Assembly (NCBI RefSeq): GCF_029504695.1 | Contig: NZ_JAQFIN010000004.1 | Location: 310,001-374,000, forward strand | Length of the DNA stretch: 64,000 nt | Direction of reading: 5' to 3' | Origin: Parabacteroides sp. PF5-6 | GTDB taxonomy: Bacteria > Bacteroidota > Bacteroidia > Bacteroidales > Tannerellaceae | Shown here: positions 17,701 through 24,389 of the stretch, in pieces | How the letters are laid out: each line of letters starts with the position of its first letter | Numbering within the stretch: position 1 is the first letter of the stretch | Notes under the pieces: model-generated | Told to the model about the DNA's origin: nothing | What the model saw: only the letters and a program-made list of their open reading frames with translations | Databases searched by the model: none | Position numbers and translations under genes: made by a program

Positions 17701-18097
17701 GTTGTGTACCTTCAGGGGCATTTTTCACCTGGTCGGAAAGTACAATATGATTCCCGACCATCTCATAATTGACATTTGTCCCTTCCAGCACCCTGTCGAG
17801 CACTTTCGATACCGGTTGATTGGAGGCGCGAACGGTGGTCGGATGGTTTACGTCTACATTCTTTTTATTGTAAAGAAAGAGATACTCCGTTTGCTCTTCT
17901 ATGTCATTGAGTACTTCCTGTAGCGCTACATTCTCCCGGTGGATGGTGACTTTGGCATTCTGTGAATGCGTGTTTTCCGCGAAGAGTGTGAATATGGCGC
18001 AGAAAAATAAGAATGAGGTTATTTTCATAATGCGTAGTATTTTGCCTTTCCGCCGGAATTCTTCCGCGAAAACAGGCTTTCCAAATTTTTTTTTCAT
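14738..18097 (-). CDS. SusC/RagA TonB-dependent transporter with STN signalling domain
   Basis: Outer-membrane TonB-dependent importer, 1119 residues. Signal segment at about 24-45 (MKITSFLFFCAIFTLF) after a basic N-terminal extension, then a secretin/TonB N-terminus (STN) domain at about 48-122. A carboxypeptidase-D-like domain (about 136-210, GIVKDETGEPIIGANIVEKG) follows, then the plug beginning at VVVIGYGTQKKADLTG and a 22-strand barrel. The STN domain is the contact for FecR-type anti-sigma factors, which fits the FecR gene directly upstream. Import of the glycan is thus likely coupled to sigma activation. An alternative start at MKITSF (residue 24) is possible. Confidence 0.95.
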   Translation of the reverse strand: MKKKFGKPVFAEEFRRKGKILRIMKITSFLFFCAIFTLFAENTHSQNAKVTIHRENVALQEVLNDIEEQTEYLFLYNKKNVDVNHPTTVRASNQPVSKVLDRVLEGTNVNYEMVGNHIVLSDQVKNAPEGTQQNSRTITGIVKDETGEPIIGANIVEKGTTNGVVTDYNGNFTLSVSPSATIQISYIGYISQDIRVENQTSLNIILREDSQSLNEVVVIGYGTQKKADLTGSVANINAEKLNTQSNANLGLALQGKIAGVDIVTQGGSPGSGAKVMIRGIGTLNNSNPLYIVDGMYMDNIDHINTNDIASIDVLKDASSAAIYGSRAANGVVILTTKEGANTEGKPIVDISVNMGVQMPNKYLDMLNAAEWAKVTTVAREAINMPALDMAIDLANKPDNDWQRITLSPALMQNYNASLKGGGNTYNYYAGVGYMNQDGVVDGTNYERFSFQFKSNYKKGIFSAGNNIVMTSSHDAPHPSESRGGMLGSILQAVPTLEKYDENNVGGYGGSYGDVVNLNHPLGVMDKNLAERYNENQKVYINLYLQLEPIEGLKYKLNITPDFQFGRSMYYLGLYDWGLRSNEDTSIEESRVRKNNILIENLLTFDRTFGDHKVSALAGYSYQDNRYRYLEAKGKGMPLGLKEVDAATIERVNGGNSRRSVLTSVLARVFYSYKNRYLITATIRRDGSSKFAEENRYGNFPSASIGWNISEENFMKSLHWMDQLKVRAGYGVLGNQEIDDYQYTSTISTGINYPDGKGGLLQGAFPKEFANPAIKWEETTMTNLGLDFVALNNRLSLTADYFIKNTKDILLSVPIPISSGGANDPVRNAGEIQNNGFEFNLGWNDRPNADISYGMNLIGSFIKNEVTKMGSGSQVIWGGSTVQNINTSKTLAGYPIAGFWLIPYDGIFRSEAEVAAHSKDGVAIQPNATAGDVRFKDTNNDGQINDDDRVYCGSPFPDVTFSLNGNISYKNIDASIGFQAVIGNKIYNATRQTLEDVSKGTNYLRTTLDYWTPENPNASFPRLVWDDPNRNARAESDRYLESGSYFRIRNIQLGYTFSNTLFKDMIDKARIYFNVENPLTLTSYKGYSPDVNASGTYSRGLDYFIYPTNRVFMLGLNVTF

Positions 18098-18163
18098 AAA
18101 TTTGTAATTGACTTATTGTTAATACTGTGATAATTTAGATTGTCTGGTAGTGACAAGTTACGG

Positions 18164-18190
18164 CCAGAGGGTGGTTCCAGCACTCTCTGG
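18164..18190. promoter_or_regulatory. Imperfect hairpin in the FecR-SusC gap
   Basis: CCAGAGGGTG pairs with CACTCTCTGG across a short loop in the 150-base gap between FecR and SusC. No TAnnTTTG box is evident on the minus strand here, which would fit ECF-sigma-dependent transcription of SusC. Role not known. Confidence 0.35.
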
Positions 18191-18247
18191 TTTTGTCTTT
18201 TCATGGGATTATATATGCATAGGCAATACTTTTTTAATAATTGATAA

Positions 18248-19177
18248 TTATCTGATTGTGATCTCGTTTAATTCATTGTCGTGCGTATAGCTGAACTTCA
18301 TCTCCGCCTGCAGTACTTTCAAGGCATAATCGACGCCGTCGCTCTGGCGGAATTTTCCGGTACAGCGGTAATCGCGCAATTTGGGATTTTGTATGATGAT
18401 TTTGATATCGAAATAGAGGGAGAATTTATTGGCCAGGTCTTCAAAGCGTTCATCATCCAGGCAGATCAATCCTTCCGTCCAGCGAAAGTGATCCGGGTTG
18501 TCGATCGGTTTGATATGCAGGCGTCCTTCCACTTCGGAGACTTGTTCATCCGGATTCAAAACAATGGGCTGCATGTTTTTGCCGGCCGTACTGATCCGGA
18601 CCGAACCGGTTAACAGCGCCGTTTCAAACGACTCATGGTCGGCATACGCCAGGACGTTAAAGCTGGTTCCCAATACTTCTACGTTGTATCTGTCGGTCTG
18701 CACAATAAAAGGATGTGCGGCGTCTTTCGCTACATCGAAGTAACCTTCTCCGTTGAGCTTGACAATTCGCTTTTCGGAAGTGAAAGAAGCCGGGAAGGCC
18801 AGTGTAGAGCGCGAGTTAAGCCATACCGAAGTGCCATCGTCCAGGGTGACCTGTGCCCGTTGTCCGGGAGGGACCCATATGGATTGCCATTTTTCCTCGG
18901 GTTGCTCCTCGGGCGTAAACCATAGGGATAATGCAAAAAGCAAAGCAATGGAAGCGGCAACGGTAGAGAACATCCACAGGTTGACCTTTCTTTTGGATCG
19001 GATAAGCGTTTTTTTATCCCCCAGATCGGAATGAATCAACAGGGCATCCCACCATCGGCGTTCTTTGAGATACAACCGGTAGTTGTCCGCCGAAGCTTCC
19101 GCCCAATCCATAATCTGCTTTTCTTCCTCTTCCGAGGCTTCTCCTGCGAAGTATTTATATAAGAATTCTTTGTCCAT
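18248..19177 (-). CDS. FecR-type anti-sigma factor
   Basis: Inner-membrane anti-sigma factor that holds an ECF sigma until the SusC STN domain signals substrate. N-terminal cytosolic helical region (1-60), one transmembrane segment at about 66-87, then the periplasmic FecR domain (about 98-200: WVPPGQRAQVTLDDGTSVWL, VEVLGTSFNVLAY) and a C-terminal DUF4974-like STN-interacting region. Length 309 is typical. Canonical loci place the sigma gene directly upstream; here a plus-strand ATPase gene starts 151 bases upstream and the only ECF sigma gene in the window is 2.7 kb away in the same orientation. Confidence 0.93.
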   Translation of the reverse strand: MDKEFLYKYFAGEASEEEEKQIMDWAEASADNYRLYLKERRWWDALLIHSDLGDKKTLIRSKRKVNLWMFSTVAASIALLFALSLWFTPEEQPEEKWQSIWVPPGQRAQVTLDDGTSVWLNSRSTLAFPASFTSEKRIVKLNGEGYFDVAKDAAHPFIVQTDRYNVEVLGTSFNVLAYADHESFETALLTGSVRISTAGKNMQPIVLNPDEQVSEVEGRLHIKPIDNPDHFRWTEGLICLDDERFEDLANKFSLYFDIKIIIQNPKLRDYRCTGKFRQSDGVDYALKVLQAEMKFSYTHDNELNEITIR

Positions 19178-19243
19178 ACTCTAATAACACGCCAGAGCGG
19201 AAATACCCTAAAGTGTGAAGCTATTTTTTTTGGGATTCCCTCT

Positions 19244-19311
19244 TTTTGCACTCTCACAGTGCAAAATATTGAAGAAAATGCACTGTCGGAGTGCAAAAGT
19301 CTTTATCTTTG
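19244..19311 (+). promoter_or_regulatory. Two palindromic operator-like sites and a -7 box upstream of the ATPase gene
   Basis: Site 1 (19244-19266) is TTTTGCACT-5-AGTGCAAAA and site 2 (19279-19295) is TGCACT-5-AGTGCA. The inverted halves are perfect and the centres are 32 bp apart, about three helical turns. The -7 box TATCTTTG follows at 19304-19311 and the start codon is at 19329, so site 2 covers the -33 region. This is the arrangement of a repressor operator; the regulator is not obvious, though the ATPase itself has a helix-turn-helix-like segment. Confidence 0.7.
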
Positions 19312-19328
19312 TAGAAAAACAGAAACGT

Positions 19329-20495
19329 ATGGATAAGTTATTTGAATATTCAAATCGGTTGATAAGAGAAACAGAGACCTTGTTTTTCCGGTATATCTAT
19401 GATGAGATAAACTGGAGAAACAGGATGATAGGACTTGTCGGACCTCGGGGTGTGGGTAAAACCACTTTGGTGTTGCAATATATCAAACAACATTTGAATC
19501 CGGCGGAAACACTGTATGTCACAGCGGAAGATTTTTATTTTGTAGATAACCGGATTCTTCATTTGGCCGATACTTTTGTTAAGCAGGGCGGTAAATACCT
19601 GTTTATAGATGAGATACACAAATATAAAGATTGGGCAAAAGAGTTGAAATTGATTTATGACTATCACAAAGATTTAACTATCGTATTTACAGGCTCCTCG
19701 GTTTTAGATATAAAAAAGGGTGCTTCCGACTTAAGCCGCAGGGCTGTTGTCTACAATATGCAAGGCTTGTCTTTCAGGGAATATTTACAATTATTCCACC
19801 ATATTCCGGCGAAAACCTACACTTTGGAAGAGATTCTGCAACACAAAGTCGAATTGCCCGTGCCGCACCCGCTGCCTCTTTTCGCAGATTATCTGAAAAC
19901 AGGGTATTATCCGTTTGCTTTGGAAGAAGATTTTGATTTGCGTTTGCGACAAATTATCAATCAGACTTTAGAAAGTGATATTCCGGTTTATGCCAATATG
20001 AATGTGGCGACCGGGCGAAAGCTGAAGCAGTTGCTGGCCATCATTTCCAAAAGCGCACCATTCAAACCGAACCTGAGTAAGATTGCCGAAATCTTATCCG
20101 TGAGTCGTAATAATATTTCAGACTATTGCCTGTATATTGAGGAAGCCGGAATGATCGCCCAGTTGAGAGATCAGACAGGAGGAATCCGGGGATTGGGCAA
20201 GGTGGATAAGATATACCTGGATAATACGAACCTGATGTACAACCTGGCGGAAGAAACAGCTAACAAGGGGAATATCCGCGAGACATACTTCTTAAACCAG
20301 ATGCGGGTGAAATACGATATAGTATCCTCTTCGGTCGCCGATTTTTTAATTGAAGATAAAACCTTTGAAGTCGGAGGAAAGAACAAGGGGCAAAAACAGA
20401 TTAAAGAAATTGAATACGGCTATGTGGTGAAAGATGATATTGAGAATGGCCATTTGAATGTAATCCCCTTGTGGCAGTTTGGGCTGACTTATTGA
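19329..20495 (+). CDS. AAA_14/DUF4143-type ATPase
   Basis: P-loop ATPase of the AAA_14 plus DUF4143 group, a family present in many copies in Bacteroidetes and of unclear function. I chose ATG 19329 (MDKLFEYSNRL, 388 residues); the upstream part of the frame translates the operator palindromes. Walker A is at 38-45 (GPRGVGKT), Walker B at 90-95 (YLFIDE) and the sensor-like FTGSSVLD follows. A winged-helix-like segment (LSKIAEILSVSRNNISDY) lies at about 250-280. The C-terminal domain ends with DFLIEDKTFEVGGKNK, resembling a PD-(D/E)xK nuclease core. It is transcribed against its neighbours and surrounded by repeats, which suggests insertion between sigma and anti-sigma genes. Confidence 0.85.
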   Translation: MDKLFEYSNRLIRETETLFFRYIYDEINWRNRMIGLVGPRGVGKTTLVLQYIKQHLNPAETLYVTAEDFYFVDNRILHLADTFVKQGGKYLFIDEIHKYKDWAKELKLIYDYHKDLTIVFTGSSVLDIKKGASDLSRRAVVYNMQGLSFREYLQLFHHIPAKTYTLEEILQHKVELPVPHPLPLFADYLKTGYYPFALEEDFDLRLRQIINQTLESDIPVYANMNVATGRKLKQLLAIISKSAPFKPNLSKIAEILSVSRNNISDYCLYIEEAGMIAQLRDQTGGIRGLGKVDKIYLDNTNLMYNLAEETANKGNIRETYFLNQMRVKYDIVSSSVADFLIEDKTFEVGGKNKGQKQIKEIEYGYVVKDDIENGHLNVIPLWQFGLTY

Positions 20496-20604
20496 GTGGG
20501 TAAGCCACACAAAATAATTCAACAGAACATTGAAGAAGATTGGACTTTTTAGCTGTTGAAAGTGGGTAGGCACAAGGGGGAAATCGAAGAAAATGTGAAG
20601 ATCA

Positions 20605-20725
20605 ATTGTCTGAATCAGGATTATCAGGATTGAATAAATGGGCAGGATTAAAGCCTGTGACACTCGCTTCGCTCGCCTCTAATCTTGTAAATATATTCAA
20701 TCCTGATAATCCTGATTCAGACAAT
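20605..20725. repeat. 31-bp perfect inverted repeat around a 58-bp centre
   Basis: Arms 20605-20635 and 20695-20725 are exact reverse complements, beginning ATTGTCTGAATCAGG. Inside an arm GGATTATCAGGATT is itself repetitive. The centre holds a smaller stem (GCGAGCGAAGCGAG type). The arrangement resembles a small non-autonomous element or a strong transcript end for the ATPase gene, whose stop is 110 bases upstream. Confidence 0.85.
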
Positions 20726-20807
20726 GGAATCTTCAAGTTTCACAATATTTGCAGATCCGAAGCGAGTTATTGGAGAACGGAAACCCCAAAAATACCCTCC
20801 GAACAGA

Positions 20808-21005
20808 GTTTTTCGTTTTTTTACTTACATCATACAGGATTTTTTCACACCGCTGTATATCAATCATATAGCTATTCCAAATAGCGTGAAGAGCAGTAAA
20901 ATTCCTGTAAGTAACTTTCTGATACCTGTTGGCGAGCCCCGGCAGTGATCGGTTTAACATTGTTGCCTGTCCAGGCTGTATGATGGTAGTAAAAAAATGA
21001 AAAAC
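20808..21005 (-). mobile_element. 198-bp MITE-like element with 30-bp terminal inverted repeats, copy 1
   Basis: The ends 20808-20837 and 20976-21005 are inverted repeats (beginning GTTTTTCGTTTTTTTACTT, few mismatches). An internal copy of the ACTTACAG motif is present. A second element of identical length lies at 30711-30908 in opposite orientation, with extensive similarity along the whole length. No coding capacity is visible. Similarity continues outside the ends (CCGAACA / CCGCACA), so the true terminal repeats may be near 40 bp. Confidence 0.8.
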
Positions 21006-21092
21006 TATGTGCGGAATGATAGGTTTACCATTATTTGTCGTTTACATTTGTTGACATCCGGCTTCGACTACAAAAAATAGCCTCTTTCACTG

Positions 21093-21352
21093 AAAAGGCC
21101 GGCAGAGTTTTCCCAAAGGCCGGCAGGGTTTTGCAAAAGGCCGCCGGCCTTTTTCGGGAAGCTGTCGTTTTTTTAAGGTATATTTTATCTTTCACCCGAA
21201 ACGCTGATCAATACAGGGATCTGGCGGCCGGGTGAAAGGTGAAGACGGGGGTAAAAACTTTTATGTGGTAAACTACCGGTACTTTGCGCGCAAACTACTA
21301 ATATTTTGTCGACAAACTACCGGTATTTTGTGCGCAAACTACCGGTAGTTTG
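21093..21352 (-). repeat. Mosaic intergenic repeat, copy B (inverted)
   Basis: Reverse-orientation version of copy A. GC-rich 21-bp units (three, about 21093-21155) come first, then the hairpin module (about 21185-21265, with the conserved CTGATCAATACAGGGATCT loop), then four 22-bp units starting at 21272, 21294, 21316 and 21338. It adjoins the MITE-like element. A frame running across the GC units (21035-21235) gives MSFTFVDIRLRL... with seven-residue KAG-type repeats. From 21353 to 21482 nothing further is seen. Confidence 0.85.
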
Positions 21353-21482
21353 GGAAGGGGATATTAATGTCTTATTTTCAATGGATTAGGAGTCGACGAA
21401 GTCCATTCGCATCGAAGGGAATTTCTGAACTCTGATTTAACTGATTAAATGATGAACTATGAGTCAGGATTTGTGTACGATC

Positions 21483-21735
21483 GTCCTGAAAGGACAATGA
21501 GCGCTGAAAGCGCGTTAGACACCAGCCCGGGGTCAGAACCTTGAAGAGGTTCGCCACCCTGGGTTAAGGATACATATAAAAACGGAGCGCTGAAAGCGCG
21601 AAAGATTTGCTTTCGCGCTTTCAGCGCTCCGTTGTGTGTGGGTGTGTTCCCGACCCAGGGTTGCGCAGACCGAACGGCCTGCTGACCCTGGGCTGGGCTC
21701 TAACGCGCTTTCAGCGCTCACTGTCCTTACAGGAC
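21483..21735. repeat. 253-bp near-palindrome of two head-to-head repeat copies
   Basis: Left half starts GTCCTGAAAGGACAATGAGC and the right half is its near reverse complement, ending at the matching ...GGAC near 21735. GCGCTGAAAGCGC and CCCAGGGT-type motifs occur in both halves. The centre (about 21592-21632) is a perfect long stem, AGCGCTGAAAGCGCGAAAG and its complement. It lies between the sigma gene and the ATPase gene region. No coding content is apparent. Confidence 0.8.
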
Positions 21736-21833
21736 ACAAACAAAATACATAAATCCCTGTGGTCCGCGGCTAAAAACCTTCACATCTCACAATGTTTGAA
21801 ACCTCCCATACCCCTTTTTTCAAACTGACGGTA

Positions 21834-22403
21834 CTACGCCATCGGAAAGCCCAAAAGCAGAAAAGGCAGATAGTCTTTGAGGTTGGCGCGCAAGACCTTC
21901 AGGGTTTTGGTGATGTGGTACTCGACTGTTTTGATGTTGATATTCAATTCTTGCGCAATCTCTTTGTTGGTTTTGTTTTCATAGCGACTCATGTAAAAGA
22001 TCATCCGGGTATGTTCGGGTAGGTCCCGGAGCGTATAGTCGATGATGCGGCGGATTTCATCGGTGAACAGTTCGCTGGGTTCGCAGGCTTCAAGCGTGGA
22101 TATGCGGAAATTCAGTTCGCGCGACTGATGTTCGGAGATGAATTGCCCGGCATCGTTTCGCACGCTTTGTTGGCGCAGGGCATTCAATGCCCGGTTCTTA
22201 ACAGCGGCAAGCAGATAGGAAGGGATATGTGTATTTCCCGGCAGTTCCTTGCGGTTTTCCCAGAAGCGCATCATGGTGTCCATATAGATATCTTCCGCTT
22301 CATCCATATCTTTGACATACGAATAAATAAAGCGTATATAGGGTTTCCTGAACCGTTCAAACAGGGATGAAAAGGTTCTTACCTCGCCATGTTCGTTATC
22401 CAT
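21834..22403 (-). CDS. ECF (RpoE-type) RNA polymerase sigma factor
   Basis: Extracytoplasmic-function sigma factor of 189 residues. Sigma region 2 covers about 10-75 (RFIYSYVKDMDEAEDIYMDT), with LLAAVKNRALNALR at its end. Region 4 is at about 128-180 (LPEHTRMIFYMSRYENKTNKEIAQEL and a recognition helix NIKTVEYHITK). It is the Bacteroidetes FecI-like type that pairs with FecR and an STN-bearing SusC. The only FecR and STN-SusC in the window lie downstream on the same strand, so it most likely controls the 5.5-18.1 kb locus. The usual direct junction is broken by about 2.66 kb of inserted material. Confidence 0.92.
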   Translation of the reverse strand: MDNEHGEVRTFSSLFERFRKPYIRFIYSYVKDMDEAEDIYMDTMMRFWENRKELPGNTHIPSYLLAAVKNRALNALRQQSVRNDAGQFISEHQSRELNFRISTLEACEPSELFTDEIRRIIDYTLRDLPEHTRMIFYMSRYENKTNKEIAQELNINIKTVEYHITKTLKVLRANLKDYLPFLLLGFPMA

Positions 22404-22444
22404 TGTTTTTTGTCCTTTCCTCTACAAGTCTTGTATCTCAGAGT

Positions 22445-22475
22445 CAAATGTAGGAAAAGATTTACATAAAACAAA
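22445..22475 (-). promoter_or_regulatory. Sigma-gene promoter TTTG-N19-TACATTTG
   Basis: On the minus strand -33 TTTG (22475-22472), a spacer of exactly 19 bases and -7 TACATTTG (22452-22445) match the Bacteroides primary-sigma promoter. The ECF sigma start codon follows 41 bases downstream. This is the best promoter match in the window and indicates basal expression of the sigma factor. Confidence 0.8.
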
Positions 22476-22497
22476 CTATTGAGATTCTGCGAAGCGA

Positions 22498-23952
22498 TTA
22501 GAAATATTTTTCATACAGCTCATGAATGTTGTATAAGGAGTAATCATACATGGGATTTCCTTCTCCGGTTAGTAATTGTTCAATGAAATTTTCTTTGGCG
22601 AAGAAATGTTTCATCTGTTCTGTTTGCATATGTACCTCTAAATCGGGAACTAACTCTTTTAATTGGGTATCAAGGATACAGGAAATAATACGGATAAAAG
22701 TGAGCACGTCTAATGGAACAGGGTTCTCGTTCTCTTTACTGTAGGATGCCAGTAGCTCGCGGAACCACCCGATCACTTCTTCTTTTCTTTCTTTTTCATG
22801 TATAGCGATATAGGATACGGCTACTGCGGCACAGGTAGGCACCGCAGGCGACAAGCCTGCTTCTTTGGAATAATCCATAAGTGCAGGTAATTGATTGCGT
22901 CCGATACGATAGAGCATCAATGAGAGAATCTCTTCTACTGCCTCTTCAAAGTGGTATATAAAACAATCTATATCCTGCCTTGCCACTTCCAATACTGCCG
23001 GTAGACTACGTTCAGCCTTTAGCTCTCCTAACAATAACAAGGCATGTCTTAACGGGCTGCAATACTCTTTTTCAAATAAATCGTCAATATCGACGCCAGT
23101 GGTTCTGCCTAATTCAACATATATGATATGGATAAGGTCATCGATCAAAGATTCTTTGGGTAATTGCAAAAGCCGGACAATTGTTTCTTTATCCAGCGGG
23201 CACCAGTCTTCTGTCTGGTATAGCGCTTCCAACTCCGGATGGTTAAGCTTCAATACGGTCGGATACTCCGGACGTTGATAAGTATACGAATCCTTTGCGA
23301 TATTATCCGTATATCCGAGTGCAGCGTTTAATGCCTCTCCAAAATCTTCATCGTCCTCCTCTTCCTCCTGATCCTCAAAGTCCTCCTCTTCCTCCCAGAT
23401 ATATACACTGTATTTGCCTCCCGTATGTTTTTCCAAAAGCGGGATATACCGATTCGCCTCGGACTGGCTACTCACCGCCAGATGGGGCATCCCATTCAGC
23501 CCGAACTCCATTTCAATCAGAGGAATCTCATCGGTATCTTCTTCCAGGATATATTGCGCGATTCTAAAATTCTTATGTGGTGCGATCCCTAAGTCTTCGG
23601 CATATTCGATGGCCCCGTATATCAAATTATGCGCTTTTTCGTAGGAGATTTGTTCCACTTCATCGGTGGAGTTGAGGTATTCTATTCTCTTTTCATAGTC
23701 ATAGGCAGAGATATTGTATCTGTACATCGCATCTCTCACGCCCAGACAAGAAATATCAACCAGATAAGAGCCGAATGTCACGTTACCCGAAGCATGTTGC
23801 CGTGCCACAAGCAGGTGGGCAGCCCCTTTCTCTTTGTAATTCTTTGTCACCCAGCATTCTTTGATCGGAAGGTCTCGAGCTTTTGTTTGAATATATTTTT
23901 CAGGAGATAGTAAGCTCACCTGTTTTGCTGATTTGTTTTTTGACTTTGCCAT
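22498..23952 (-). CDS. Uncharacterised cytosolic protein with HEAT-like (DUF1186-like) C-terminal half
   Basis: Hypothetical protein of 484 residues without signal peptide or membrane segment. The N-terminal 1-180 is an alpha/beta region (CWVTKNYKEKGAAHLLVARQ) seen in other Bacteroidetes hypotheticals. A very acidic linker lies at about 186-203 (EEEEDFEDQEEEEDDEDF). The C-terminal half is helical with repeats such as LRHALLLLGELKAERSLPAV and PTCAAVAVSYIAIHEKER, resembling HEAT/DUF1186 proteins; that match is by eye only. It is upstream of the sigma gene with a 94-base gap containing the sigma promoter. No function is assigned. Confidence 0.75.
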   Translation of the reverse strand: MAKSKNKSAKQVSLLSPEKYIQTKARDLPIKECWVTKNYKEKGAAHLLVARQHASGNVTFGSYLVDISCLGVRDAMYRYNISAYDYEKRIEYLNSTDEVEQISYEKAHNLIYGAIEYAEDLGIAPHKNFRIAQYILEEDTDEIPLIEMEFGLNGMPHLAVSSQSEANRYIPLLEKHTGGKYSVYIWEEEEDFEDQEEEEDDEDFGEALNAALGYTDNIAKDSYTYQRPEYPTVLKLNHPELEALYQTEDWCPLDKETIVRLLQLPKESLIDDLIHIIYVELGRTTGVDIDDLFEKEYCSPLRHALLLLGELKAERSLPAVLEVARQDIDCFIYHFEEAVEEILSLMLYRIGRNQLPALMDYSKEAGLSPAVPTCAAVAVSYIAIHEKERKEEVIGWFRELLASYSKENENPVPLDVLTFIRIISCILDTQLKELVPDLEVHMQTEQMKHFFAKENFIEQLLTGEGNPMYDYSLYNIHELYEKYF

Positions 23953-24092
23953 TTGTTTCTACTTTTTTGTAAAAGTAATGTTTTTCTTTTTTTGAAACAA
24001 ACTTCATCTATGGGAACGACGAGATACGTTGAGCGCCATTGCCAATCTGAATGCTTTCCTTTTGCCTTAACCAAAAATCGCTGCATTGTGGC

Positions 24093-24135
24093 GGGAGTAT
24101 TTGTTTGTTGATAATTATCAACAAATAACTACTCC
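24093..24135. repeat. Nested palindrome TTGTTGATAATTATCAACAA
   Basis: A perfect 20-bp palindrome (24105-24124) is enclosed by GGGAGT/ACTCCC arms. A related triple version occurs at 58619-58711, also behind a GGCGGGA start. The remainder of 23953-24389 holds the promoter at 24213-24243 and otherwise nothing I can identify. Confidence 0.65.
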
Positions 24136-24212
24136 CTGTAGTGGATTCAAATACAGTACCTTTTCGGTCACGAAGAATATGGAAAAACCTTTTTTCGTAT
24201 CCCGAACCCTTT

Positions 24213-24243
24213 GTTGTCAGGAAGATAGATTTTTGTATATTTG
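24213..24243 (+). promoter_or_regulatory. Promoter GTTG-N19-TATATTTG
   Basis: The -7 box TATATTTG (24236-24243) fits TAnnTTTG and a GTTG at 24213-24216 is a weak -33. The lipoprotein gene starts 147 bases downstream at 24390, leaving a fairly long leader with no clear fold. Confidence 0.5.
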
Positions 24244-24389
24244 TGGTGTGACAAATGAAATGGCCTATCCCTCTGTAAGATCGAGTTGGAACACGATATT
24301 TCCGAAGCCTCCCATGCGGTCGAGGATTCAAGTGTGTTGAGTATTGTAAGGATATGGGCCATGAAATAGTAAACCTAAATAACTATTGT

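Noticed and set aside
20346-20663. Minus-strand ORF downstream of the ATPase gene
   Set aside because: It overlaps the ATPase 3' end and the left arm of the inverted repeat, and has no domain signal.
24093-24135. Replication origin or DnaA box cluster suggested by TTATCAACA strings
   Set aside because: The strings are parts of a palindrome and do not match TTATnCACA; no dnaA, dnaN or AT-rich unwinding element is nearby.
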